Of a stretch of 64,000 bases of DNA, positions 35,413 through 43,791 are shown piece by piece. Where the stretch lies: the NCBI GenBank assembly GCA_016720775.1, contig JADKJX010000003.1, positions 496,001 through 560,000 of the forward strand, written 5' to 3'. The first letter of the stretch is position 1. Every line of letters begins with the position of its first letter. The notes below the pieces were generated by a model, which saw only the letters and a program-made list of their open reading frames with translations, did not search any database and was not told the DNA's origin. This DNA comes from Chitinophagaceae bacterium. GTDB taxonomy: Bacteria > Bacteroidota > Bacteroidia > Chitinophagales > Chitinophagaceae. Both the position numbers and the translations under genes were made by a program.

Positions 35413-36390
35413 GTGACCGGTATTTTTAAGGCCAATAATTCTTATAACAATTTTTTACTTCTGCTGTATGGGTTATTGCTGAAATTACCCGTATTCCTGC
35501 ATCCCCAAATACCGCATCAGCAACAGATCGATGGGTTCCTGTATAAGGCTTTATTAAAATGGCTGCAGTCGGTCGGCGTTGGACTTCCGGTGATCTATCC
35601 CATCATTGCATTTGTATTGTTATATACCCAGGCTGTAACTTTTAATAAGCTGGTAAATGATCAGCGTATCATGCAGCGGCCCAATTATCTTACCGGTATG
35701 AGTTACCTGCTCATCACTTCCCTGTTCATGGAGTGGAATGTTTTATCCTCGCCATTGATCATTAATACCCTGTTGATATGGGTATGGGCAAAGATGAGTG
35801 GCCTCTATAACAGTCCATCACCTAAAACAGCACTCTTTAATATCGGCATTGCCATCGGTCTTTCCACATTCTTTTATTTTCCATCACTTGCTTTTGCCGC
35901 ATTGATCATTTTCGGACTGGCATTGACCCGGCCTTTTAAACTGGCCGAATGGGTCATTGCGCTGCTGGGTATCATTACACCCTACTATTTTTTGCTGGCC
36001 ATTGTTTTTTTAACCGACAAATGGCAGGGCTATCATTTTCCGGGCTTTGCCTTTACCCTGCCGGTTTTCAATCAAACCCAGTGGGCTTATGCAGCCATCA
36101 TAATCGTTCTTCTTACTTCCATCATTGGTATCTTTTTCATTCAGCAGAATTTCAGGCGCCAGTTGATCCAGGCCCGCAAAAGCTGGAACCTTATTTTCCT
36201 TTACCTGATGGTGGCACTGTTTGTGCCCTTTATAAATGCCACGCATACGTTTGACTACTGGATATTATGCGCCGTGCCCTTATCGGCTTTTCTGGGAGCA
36301 GCATTCCTGTATCCTGCAAAAAACTGGTTCCCGCTGTTACTGCACTGGCTGATGGTTGCTTTTGTTATTGCCATTAATTACTTCGTCTGA
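35413..36390 (+). CDS. Multi-pass membrane protein (DUF6427-like)
   Basis: A 325-residue integral membrane protein with about nine hydrophobic helices and short loops, resembling the Bacteroidota-specific DUF6427 family found near purQ or cell-envelope genes. The start is GTG (MTGIFKANNSYNNFLLLLYGL). No catalytic residues stand out and the function is unknown. It is followed 71 bases later by purQ, which has its own promoter-like box. Confidence 0.65.
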   Translation: MTGIFKANNSYNNFLLLLYGLLLKLPVFLHPQIPHQQQIDGFLYKALLKWLQSVGVGLPVIYPIIAFVLLYTQAVTFNKLVNDQRIMQRPNYLTGMSYLLITSLFMEWNVLSSPLIINTLLIWVWAKMSGLYNSPSPKTALFNIGIAIGLSTFFYFPSLAFAALIIFGLALTRPFKLAEWVIALLGIITPYYFLLAIVFLTDKWQGYHFPGFAFTLPVFNQTQWAYAAIIIVLLTSIIGIFFIQQNFRRQLIQARKSWNLIFLYLMVALFVPFINATHTFDYWILCAVPLSAFLGAAFLYPAKNWFPLLLHWLMVAFVIAINYFV

Positions 36391-36417
36391 TCAGATAGCA
36401 GATAGGCATACATTTAT

Positions 36418-36425
36418 TACCTTTG
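36418..36425 (+). promoter_or_regulatory. Putative -7 box of purQ
   Basis: TACCTTTG fits TAnnTTTG and lies 36 bases before the ATG. No -33 partner is clear. Confidence 0.4.
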
Positions 36426-36461
36426 CCACCAACCTAAGTATCATCTTACAATTCAGAATAC

Positions 36462-37148
36462 ATGAAATTCGGCGTAGTGGTTTTCCCCGGCAGCAACTGC
36501 GACAGGGACATGATAGAAGCTCTCCAGAATGATTTACAACAGGAAGTAATCCAGCTCTGGCACAAGGATAAAGACATCAGCAGTTTTACAACGGATGATT
36601 GCATCGTTCTGCCCGGTGGATTCAGTTATGGCGACTACCTGCGCTGTGGTGCCATCGCCCGGTTTAGTCCCATGATGCAAAGTGTGATCGAGTTTGCCAA
36701 CAGGGGAGGAAAAGTGCTGGGCGTTTGCAATGGCTTTCAAATATTATGCGAAAGCGGTTTGCTCCCGGGGGTTCTTTTGCGCAACAGCCATCAGCAGTTT
36801 GTTTGTAAAAATATTTATATAAAAGAAGGCGCCTCAGAAGGCAACGCTAAATATACTTCGACTCCGCTCAGGATCCCTGTAGCGCATGGTGAGGGAAGAT
36901 ATTTTGCCAATGATACCACGCTGGAAGAGCTGGAGATGCACCGGCAGATCATTTACCGGTATTGTGATGAAAAAGGGAATGTGAATGCAGGTGCTAATCC
37001 CAATGGCGCTATCCATAATATTGCAGGCATCTGCAATAAACAACGGAATGTCTTTGGCATGATGCCTCACCCCGAAAGAGCCTGCAGCAGCCTGCTGGGT
37101 AATGAAGATGGCAGGAGTGTTTTTAACCACCTGTTTGGTATAAATTAA
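36462..37148 (+). CDS. purQ: Phosphoribosylformylglycinamidine synthase, glutaminase subunit
   Basis: A 228-residue class I glutamine amidotransferase that supplies ammonia to PurL in purine synthesis. MKFGVVVFPGSNCDRDM is diagnostic, the catalytic Cys89 is in GVCNGFQIL, and the His and Glu are in MMPHPERA. The length is normal. The segment ACTTCGACTCCGCTCAGGA (36855-36873), which codes TSTPLR before IPVAHGEG, resembles a word I know as frequent in Bacteroidota intergenic repeats and may be inserted. It is probably a single-gene unit here; purL and purS are not in the window. Confidence 0.95.
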   Translation: MKFGVVVFPGSNCDRDMIEALQNDLQQEVIQLWHKDKDISSFTTDDCIVLPGGFSYGDYLRCGAIARFSPMMQSVIEFANRGGKVLGVCNGFQILCESGLLPGVLLRNSHQQFVCKNIYIKEGASEGNAKYTSTPLRIPVAHGEGRYFANDTTLEELEMHRQIIYRYCDEKGNVNAGANPNGAIHNIAGICNKQRNVFGMMPHPERACSSLLGNEDGRSVFNHLFGIN

Positions 37149-37203
37149 CAATATACTGCTGTAAAACGTCTTCATCCCGACATCCGCATAACTTACAATT
37201 CCG

Positions 37204-37211
37204 TAATTTTG
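37204..37211 (+). promoter_or_regulatory. -7 box fixing the start of the DsbD N-domain gene
   Basis: TAATTTTG matches the -7 consensus. It overlaps the first start in the frame (TTG 37209) and abuts ATG 37215, so transcription would begin near 37218. That makes ATG 37230 (MKRLLIV, just before the signal peptide core) the likely start. Confidence 0.45.
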
Positions 37212-37229
37212 GGTATGAATAAGATTTAC

Positions 37230-37685
37230 ATGAAACGATTATTAATAGTCCTTGTATTAGTTGCAGTAACCGGGCTTTCCAACGCCCAGATACTCGACCC
37301 GGTTAAATGGACATTTACTGCAAAAAAGATCGATGCTAAAACATACGAGATCCATATGGTTGCAAATATCCAGATGAACTGGCACCTGTATTCCCAATCA
37401 CAACCCAAGGATGCCATCATTAACCCGACAGCAATAGCGTTTAATAAAAATCCACTGGTAAGTCTTGAGGGAAAGGTGAAAGAGAACGGTAAAATGGAAA
37501 CATATACCGATAAACGGCTGGGCATATCGGCCAACCAGTATTCAAATGAGCTGGAGTTTGTACAAAAGGTGAAATTAAAAACAGCCGCCAAAACAAATAT
37601 CAGCGGTTCGGTAGAATACCAGACATGTGATGATAAGAAATGCCTCCCGTCTAAAAAAGTAACGTTTAACCTGGCGTTGAAATAA
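37230..37685 (+). CDS. Stand-alone DsbD N-terminal (alpha) domain protein, secreted
   Basis: A 151-residue protein with a signal peptide (about 1-20, SNAQ) and an immunoglobulin-like nDsbD domain. The redox pair is visible in EYQTCDDKKCLPSKKV (Cys-x4-Cys), where nDsbD carries its disulfide-exchange cysteines. The sequence VKWTFTAKKIDAKTYEI has a partner in the downstream DsbD (FKWTVSSKKLSDKKYEL), which lacks this Cys pair. It would act in the periplasm as the relay between DsbD and substrate oxidoreductases. The next gene starts 64 bases later. Confidence 0.8.
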   Translation: MKRLLIVLVLVAVTGLSNAQILDPVKWTFTAKKIDAKTYEIHMVANIQMNWHLYSQSQPKDAIINPTAIAFNKNPLVSLEGKVKENGKMETYTDKRLGISANQYSNELEFVQKVKLKTAAKTNISGSVEYQTCDDKKCLPSKKVTFNLALK

Positions 37686-37749
37686 CTATTTTTTGAACTT
37701 GATCTGAAACGGGTTCTTTATATGAACTCGTTTTTTGTAGATACCTGAC

Positions 37750-39702
37750 ATGATAAAACATTTACGATTTATATTTCCTGTGCTTTTTTTATTGCCGGGA
37801 TTATGCGCATTCTCCCAGGCAGATTCTTTGGCTAATGTTTTTAAGTGGACGGTAAGCAGCAAGAAACTCAGTGATAAAAAATACGAATTAATATTTACAG
37901 CACCCGCTGTTGCCGGCAGCAGCCTGTATGCACCTGGCCAGGATCTTGATGGAGTAAAATCTGCAGAAATAATTTTCTCTGATTCTTCCATTCGTATCAT
38001 CGAACAGGTTAATGCCGGAACGAATATCCAAACAATCCCTTCTGCTCTTTTTAAAAAAGGAACGGTTCAATTGATAAATGGGGCAGCAATGTGGAAAGTC
38101 GTTGTTGATTTTAAAAATGCGGTACCGGCAAAACTCCTGGGCAGTATTACCTGTTTTTACAACAAGGGCGACGAATTTTTAGGCGACGATCCTTTTGAAT
38201 TTAGCGTATCTCTGGAAGGGGGCATTGCTTCAGGTGGAAGAATAAAAATCTCTTCGATTGATCTTAAAAACCCGGTATCGGATTGTGGTGATGATGCAAC
38301 ACAGAACAAAAGCCTGGGCGGTATTTTCCTGTTAGGATTTTTAGGTGGCTTGATTGCGTTGATAACTCCCTGCGTATTTCCTATGATCCCGGTTACGGTG
38401 ACTTTTTTCACCAAAAAATCACATGGCAAAAAGAAAGGAATTGCAAATGCTGTTTTTTACGGACTGTTTATCTTCCTCATTTATGTTGCCATTACCATTC
38501 CGTTTCATATCGCCAGTAAGACCATCAGTCCGGAGATATTCAATAACATCTCCACCAATGTATGGCTGAACCTGTTGTTTTTTGTAGTGTTCATTTTATT
38601 TGCCCTGTCTTTTTTTGGCTTGTTTGAAATCGGGTTGCCTGCTTCATTGGCAAATAAAGCCGATTCCAGGTCGGGGCTTGGAAATATTTTCGGCATCTTC
38701 TTTATGGCCGGCACATTGGCAATCGTTTCATTCTCCTGCACCGGCCCGATACTTGGTACCCTGTTGGCGAATGTTGCAAATGAGGGGCCCTGGCCGCTTA
38801 CAGCTGGTGCAGCCGGTTTTGGTTTAGCACTGGGATTGCCGTTTGCTTTGTTTGCTATGTTCCCCAACTGGCTGCATTCTTTACCTAAGTCGGGCGGATG
38901 GATGACAGAAGTAAAAGTGGTGCTTGGGTTTATTGAACTGGCCCTGGCTGTTAAATTCCTGGCCAATGCCGATAACGTGGAGCAATGGGGAATTTTAAAG
39001 AGAGAAATTTTTGTAGGTGCTTGGGTGCTGATATCTGCAGCAATTGTTCTTTATTTAGCAGGCTGGTTGAAAATTGGTCATACTTCCGGAAAGAGAAAGT
39101 TTTCAGCATTCCGTATTGGGTTTATTTTATTCTTTTCTGCCTTTACACTTTACTTAACTCCCGGGCTTACTAATACAAAATGGGCAGACCTTCGTTTGTT
39201 AAGTGGCTTTCCCCCGCCTTTATCTTACAGCATCTATAGCCATCATGTATTACTTGCTGATATGGCACAACCAATTCATAACGATTATGAGAAAGCACTG
39301 GCAATGGCAAAGGCAGAGAATAAACCGTTGCTGATCGACTTCACAGGATGGGCATGTGTTAACTGCCGGCGCATGGAAGAAAAAGTATGGACCAGCCAGG
39401 AAGTTGCCACCCTGATGAAGAATGAATTTGTTGTAGTGTCTCTATATGTAGATGAGCGGACAAAATTGCCGGCTACAGAGCAAACTGTTTTCAAAACAAA
39501 TTCAGGAAATGATAAATCAATCATCACGGTAGGGGATAAGTGGGCCACCTTTCAAACAGAAAATTTTGGAGCCACTTCACAACCGCAATATGCCATCATC
39601 AGCCCGGATGAAAAAACACTTACTAAAACCAAGTTCTACACCCCCGGTCCCGATGAATTTGCTGCATGGCTTAAATGCGGAATAAAGGCAATGCGCAGGT
39701 AA
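37750..39702 (+). CDS. dsbD: DsbD family thiol:disulfide interchange protein
   Basis: A 650-residue protein that carries reducing power from cytoplasmic thioredoxin to the periplasm. A signal peptide (about 1-23) leads an N-terminal domain (about 25-155), then eight TM helices with the redox cysteines ITPCVFPMIPV and VSFSCTGPILGTLL, then a C-terminal thioredoxin-like domain with WACVNCRRME. The N-terminal domain lacks the usual Cys pair: only one Cys remains in GSITCFYNKGDEFLG. The separate gene at 37230 has it. A bidirectional terminator follows. Confidence 0.93.
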   Translation: MIKHLRFIFPVLFLLPGLCAFSQADSLANVFKWTVSSKKLSDKKYELIFTAPAVAGSSLYAPGQDLDGVKSAEIIFSDSSIRIIEQVNAGTNIQTIPSALFKKGTVQLINGAAMWKVVVDFKNAVPAKLLGSITCFYNKGDEFLGDDPFEFSVSLEGGIASGGRIKISSIDLKNPVSDCGDDATQNKSLGGIFLLGFLGGLIALITPCVFPMIPVTVTFFTKKSHGKKKGIANAVFYGLFIFLIYVAITIPFHIASKTISPEIFNNISTNVWLNLLFFVVFILFALSFFGLFEIGLPASLANKADSRSGLGNIFGIFFMAGTLAIVSFSCTGPILGTLLANVANEGPWPLTAGAAGFGLALGLPFALFAMFPNWLHSLPKSGGWMTEVKVVLGFIELALAVKFLANADNVEQWGILKREIFVGAWVLISAAIVLYLAGWLKIGHTSGKRKFSAFRIGFILFFSAFTLYLTPGLTNTKWADLRLLSGFPPPLSYSIYSHHVLLADMAQPIHNDYEKALAMAKAENKPLLIDFTGWACVNCRRMEEKVWTSQEVATLMKNEFVVVSLYVDERTKLPATEQTVFKTNSGNDKSIITVGDKWATFQTENFGATSQPQYAIISPDEKTLTKTKFYTPGPDEFAAWLKCGIKAMRR

Positions 39703-39706
39703 CAAT

Positions 39707-39738
39707 AAAAAAACCTCCGCTGATTACGGAGGCTTTTA
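39707..39738. terminator. Bidirectional terminator between dsbD and the ECF sigma gene
   Basis: AAAAAACCTCCG, seven-base loop, CGGAGGCTTTT. A-rich on one side and T-rich on the other, it can serve both convergent genes. Confidence 0.75.
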
Positions 39739-39763
39739 ATTTGTAATTGGGGATTACAGAATT

Positions 39764-40345
39764 CTATAGTGCAATTTGTTTTTCGGTCATCATTTTACGC
39801 AGGTTTATTAAACCATAGCGCATACGGCCCAAAGCAGTATTGATGCTGCATTGGGTAAGTTCAGCAATTTCTTTAAAACTCAATTCTGCATAGTGACGTA
39901 ATATGATCACTTCCCGTTGGTCTTCCGGAAGCATGTCAACCATCTTTCTAACCCGGTCGTGGCTCTGGCCATTCATCATTTTCTGGTCGGCACCGGCTTC
40001 GGAGAAATTAAGTACTTCAAAAATGTCGCGGTCTTCGCTGGTTTTAATGGTTGGGGTGCGTTTTACTTTGCGGAAGTGGTCAACGCACATGTTGTGTGCA
40101 ATACGCATGGCCCAGGGCAGGAATTTTCCTTCATCAGTATAGCGGCCGCCTTTTAAAGTGTCGATGATACGGATAAAAACATCCTGGAAAATGTCTTCGG
40201 TAAGGTACTTGTCCTTTACCAATAAGTAAATTGAGGTGTAAATTTTGTCCTTGTAACGCACGATGATGGTGGCAAGGGCATTGGCATCTCCTTCCATGTA
40301 CAAATGGATAAGTTGCTGATCGGTAAGGTTGTTAAGGCATTTCAT
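39764..40345 (-). CDS. RNA polymerase ECF-type sigma factor
   Basis: A 193-residue sigma-70 factor with region 2 (about 22-95: YKDKIYTSIYLLVKD, EDIFQDVFIRI, LPWAMRIAHNMCVDHFRK) and region 4 (about 130-190: LPEDQREVIILRHYAELSFKEIAELTQCSINTALGRMRYGL). Region 3 is absent, as in ECF factors. No anti-sigma gene lies next to it: uvrA is upstream on the other strand and dsbD is downstream, so it may be controlled at the level of transcription or by a distant partner. Confidence 0.93.
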   Translation of the reverse strand: MKCLNNLTDQQLIHLYMEGDANALATIIVRYKDKIYTSIYLLVKDKYLTEDIFQDVFIRIIDTLKGGRYTDEGKFLPWAMRIAHNMCVDHFRKVKRTPTIKTSEDRDIFEVLNFSEAGADQKMMNGQSHDRVRKMVDMLPEDQREVIILRHYAELSFKEIAELTQCSINTALGRMRYGLINLRKMMTEKQIAL

Positions 40346-40632
40346 AAACTTCTACAGTTTTAGATTGTTAGGATTTTAGTAACAGGTCCAAAAAAGGTGA
40401 AAAAAATCGTAGAAGTCTTTTAGATAGGCTCTAGCGGCTTTTCATTTTTTTGGATATTGGAAAGTAAAAATAGAAGATGTTTTTTGATAATCCGTGCGTA
40501 AAAACACTCAATTTTTCATCATCGATAACATGGTAAAAATACTAAATGGGGTCAAACATCAATACGGACCTGGTCTCTTTAAGAAAAATTTCACATATAT
40601 AACACAGCACAATTAAAGTACTATTTTTGGCT

Positions 40633-43428
40633 ATGGCTATTGTAAAGGCAACGATTCAGAAAGAAACCACATCCCGGCAAGCGGGTATTTATATTAAAGG
40701 AGCCCGGGTTCATAACTTGAAAAATATAAACGTTGAGATCCCCCGTAATAAACTCATTGTAGTTACCGGTGTTTCAGGTTCGGGTAAATCATCGTTAACG
40801 ATTGATACGCTTTTTGCCGAAGGACAGCGCCGGTATGCCGAAAGCCTTAGTTCCTATGCCCGCCAGTTTATGCAGCGTATGAATAAACCCGATGTGGATT
40901 ATATCAAAGGACTTTGCCCTGCCATTGCCATCGAACAAAAAGTGATCACCCGTACACCAAGAAGTACGGTAGGAAGTATGACGGAAATATATGACTACCT
41001 GCGGCTGCTGTTTGCGAGGGCAGGCAAAACCATTTCCCCGGTAAGCGGCAAAGAAGTTAAAAAAGATGACGTGGCTGATGTAGTGAATGCCATAGAAGGT
41101 TTAGCTGCAGGCGATAAGGTATTATTATTGGTACCGTTCAAGCAACATGCAAAACGGAATGTAAAAGAAGAACTGAATATACTGCTGCAAAAAGGTTTTT
41201 CAAGGTTATATATTAATAAGGAGATAATCCGGATTGAGGACATACTGGAGAGTGATAAAATAAAGCTCGAAAAAAAACAGGTATACATATTAATAGACCG
41301 CCTGGTTGCAAAGCCACTTGATGAAGATGAGAAACACCGTATTTCCGATTCGGTGAATACGGGCTTTTATGAAGGCGAGGGGGAATTATACCTGGAAATG
41401 AACGGCGATAAACTCCGGCATTTCTCCAATAAGTTTGAAGCGGACGGCATCCAGTTTGAGGAACCCGTACCGAATTTATTTTCTTTTAATAATCCTTTTG
41501 GCGCCTGTCCCACCTGCGAAGGTTTTTCTCAGATACTGGGCATTGATCCCGACCTGATCATTCCGGATAAGAACCTGAGCGTTTTCGAAGGGGCTATAGC
41601 TCCGTGGAAAGGGGAAAAACTGGGACTGTGGAGAGAACAATTTGTAAAGGCAGCTAAGAAATTTGATTTTCCTATTCATAAGCCGGTCATAGATCTCAGT
41701 GAAAAACAATTGCAAGACCTTTGGGAAGGAAATCAATTTGCAAATGGCATCAACAATTTCTTTAAAGAAGTAGAACAGAATCTGTATAAAGTTCAGTACC
41801 GTGTATTATTAAGCCGTTACCGGGGCAGAACATTATGTATAGATTGTAAGGGCTTTCGTTTACGTAAAGAAGCATTGTATGTTAAAGTGGGCGGTAACCA
41901 TATTGGCCAATTGTGTGAGATGCCGGTGAAAGACCTGCAGCAATGGTTTACTGAACTCAGGCTTAGCAGCTATGATCAACAGGTTGCAAAAAGAATTCTT
42001 ACAGAAATCAATCACCGGATAAAAACATTGCTGGATGTGGGGCTTGGTTACCTCACCCTGAGCAGGCTGGCAAATTCGTTAAGCGGTGGCGAAAGCCAGC
42101 GTATTCAGTTAACCCGGAGCCTGGGCAGTAACCTTACCAACTCATTATATATTCTCGATGAACCTTCCATTGGATTGCACAGCCGTGATACAGAACGGTT
42201 GATTAGCGTCTTGAAAGAAATGAGAGATCTTGGAAATACCGTGGTGGTGGTAGAGCATGATGAAATGATGATGAGGGAAGCCGATCACATTATTGACATG
42301 GGCCCGCTTGCCAGTCATTTGGGTGGCGAAGTGGTTGCCGAAGGTGATTATGATGAAATTGTAAGTAACCCCGAAAGTTTAACGGGCAAATACCTTTCGG
42401 GTGTGCTGAAGATAGAACCGCCTAAACAATACCGGAAATGGAACCGTTCTGTAAAACTGGAAGGAGTAAGGCAGAATAATCTGAAGAATATAACGGTTGA
42501 ATTTCCCCTGAATACTTTATGTGTAGTGAGTGGTGTAAGCGGCAGCGGGAAAACAACATTGGTGAAACAGGTATTATACCCTGCTTTGCAAAAACTAAAA
42601 GGAGAGTTCACCGAAAAGGCGGGATCGCATAAGGCCATTACAGGTGATATTGATTCGATAAGCCAGGTTGAAATGATCGACCAGAATCCCATTGGAAAAT
42701 CTTCAAGAAGCAACCCCGTTACTTATATAAAAGCCTATGATGAAATAAGGGAGTTGTTCAGCAAGCAACCGTTGAGTAAGCTGAGAGGTTTTCAACCCAA
42801 ACATTTTTCTTTTAATGTAGATGGGGGACGCTGTGATGCATGCAAGGGTGAGGGAGAACAGATCGTTGAAATGCAGTTTTTAGCCGATGTACACCTTACC
42901 TGTGATGTATGTGGCGGAAAACGTTTTAAAGAAGAAGTATTGGAAGTGAAGTATAAAGATAAAAGCATTTTTGATGTATTGGATATGAGTGTGGATGATG
43001 CAATAGATTTTTTCAGGAATGAAGCCGATGTGGCAAAAAAGATACAACCATTGCATGATGTGGGATTAGGCTATGTAAAACTTGGCCAGTCTTCCGATAC
43101 CCTATCCGGAGGCGAAGCACAGCGGGTAAAACTTGCATCCTTTTTAGGCAAGGGCAGATCGCAGGGCAGTATCTTATTCATCTTTGACGAGCCTACAACA
43201 GGCCTTCATTTTCATGATATCAAAAAATTGCTGGCTTCTTTTAATGCTTTAATTGAACAAGGCCACTCAATTATTGTAATTGAACATAATATGGATGTAA
43301 TTAGAAGCGCCGATTGGATCATAGACCTTGGTCCTGAGGCAGGTAGTGAGGGTGGAAGCCTGGTTTATACAGGTGATCCTGCCGGGTTTAAAAAGGTAAA
43401 GTCAAGCAGGACGGCAGTTTTTTTATAA
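40633..43428 (+). CDS. uvrA: Excinuclease ABC subunit A
   Basis: A 931-residue nucleotide-excision repair protein that finds bulky DNA damage and loads UvrB. Two ABC ATPase modules are seen: Walker A GVSGSGKSSL near the start and GVSGSGKTTL in the second half, signatures LSGGESQRIQL and LSGGEAQRVKL, and zinc knuckles CPTC...CIDC and CDAC...CDVCGGKRF. Region LFARAGKTISPVSGKEV lacks the Cys seen in E. coli, as usual in this phylum. A TTG at 40627 opens the frame, but ATG 40633 (MAIVKATIQ) is preferred. TATTTTTG at 40622-40629 fits the -7 consensus but is too close to the start to be certain. Confidence 0.96.
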   Translation: MAIVKATIQKETTSRQAGIYIKGARVHNLKNINVEIPRNKLIVVTGVSGSGKSSLTIDTLFAEGQRRYAESLSSYARQFMQRMNKPDVDYIKGLCPAIAIEQKVITRTPRSTVGSMTEIYDYLRLLFARAGKTISPVSGKEVKKDDVADVVNAIEGLAAGDKVLLLVPFKQHAKRNVKEELNILLQKGFSRLYINKEIIRIEDILESDKIKLEKKQVYILIDRLVAKPLDEDEKHRISDSVNTGFYEGEGELYLEMNGDKLRHFSNKFEADGIQFEEPVPNLFSFNNPFGACPTCEGFSQILGIDPDLIIPDKNLSVFEGAIAPWKGEKLGLWREQFVKAAKKFDFPIHKPVIDLSEKQLQDLWEGNQFANGINNFFKEVEQNLYKVQYRVLLSRYRGRTLCIDCKGFRLRKEALYVKVGGNHIGQLCEMPVKDLQQWFTELRLSSYDQQVAKRILTEINHRIKTLLDVGLGYLTLSRLANSLSGGESQRIQLTRSLGSNLTNSLYILDEPSIGLHSRDTERLISVLKEMRDLGNTVVVVEHDEMMMREADHIIDMGPLASHLGGEVVAEGDYDEIVSNPESLTGKYLSGVLKIEPPKQYRKWNRSVKLEGVRQNNLKNITVEFPLNTLCVVSGVSGSGKTTLVKQVLYPALQKLKGEFTEKAGSHKAITGDIDSISQVEMIDQNPIGKSSRSNPVTYIKAYDEIRELFSKQPLSKLRGFQPKHFSFNVDGGRCDACKGEGEQIVEMQFLADVHLTCDVCGGKRFKEEVLEVKYKDKSIFDVLDMSVDDAIDFFRNEADVAKKIQPLHDVGLGYVKLGQSSDTLSGGEAQRVKLASFLGKGRSQGSILFIFDEPTTGLHFHDIKKLLASFNALIEQGHSIIVIEHNMDVIRSADWIIDLGPEAGSEGGSLVYTGDPAGFKKVKSSRTAVFL

Positions 43429-43791
43429 AAAAAAACCGGTTTTGTTTGTTTTATCAGAATTTCATTTTATGTTTACACCTGAATTGTGCAAACAATGTTT
43501 ACCTGTTTGTATAATTTTCAATAAACCTCCACTGAAATCAGATTTGAAACCCACAAGAGTTTTCAATCTACGTTTATTGTTCTTTAACCTGACTAATGCC
43601 TGGCATAGGTTAGTTTAAATAATCCACCCAATCCTGCTATAAAGCCCCCTGTCCATTTCCTCCTGTAATAAACCTTCCGTTTAAAAATTGTGTATTTATC
43701 ATAAACCGTATTCCCTATCCTCGGCAAAGCCTCTGTCCATTTCCTTTCAACAATGTAAGTTCTGCTTATCTCTAATAAATTTTAAATTAAA
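43429..43791. other. Intergenic region before the adhesin island, with a short direct repeat
   Basis: A 363-base gap with no credible ORF. AAAACCGGTTTT (43432-43443) just after uvrA is a weak terminator candidate. The word CTGTCCATTTCCT occurs at 43649-43661 and again at 43733-43745, 84 bases apart and both preceded by an AAAGCC word, possibly an operator or remnant of duplication upstream of the giant surface protein gene. The last 25 bases before the ATG are very AT-rich (TAATAAATTTTAAATT). Confidence 0.4.
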
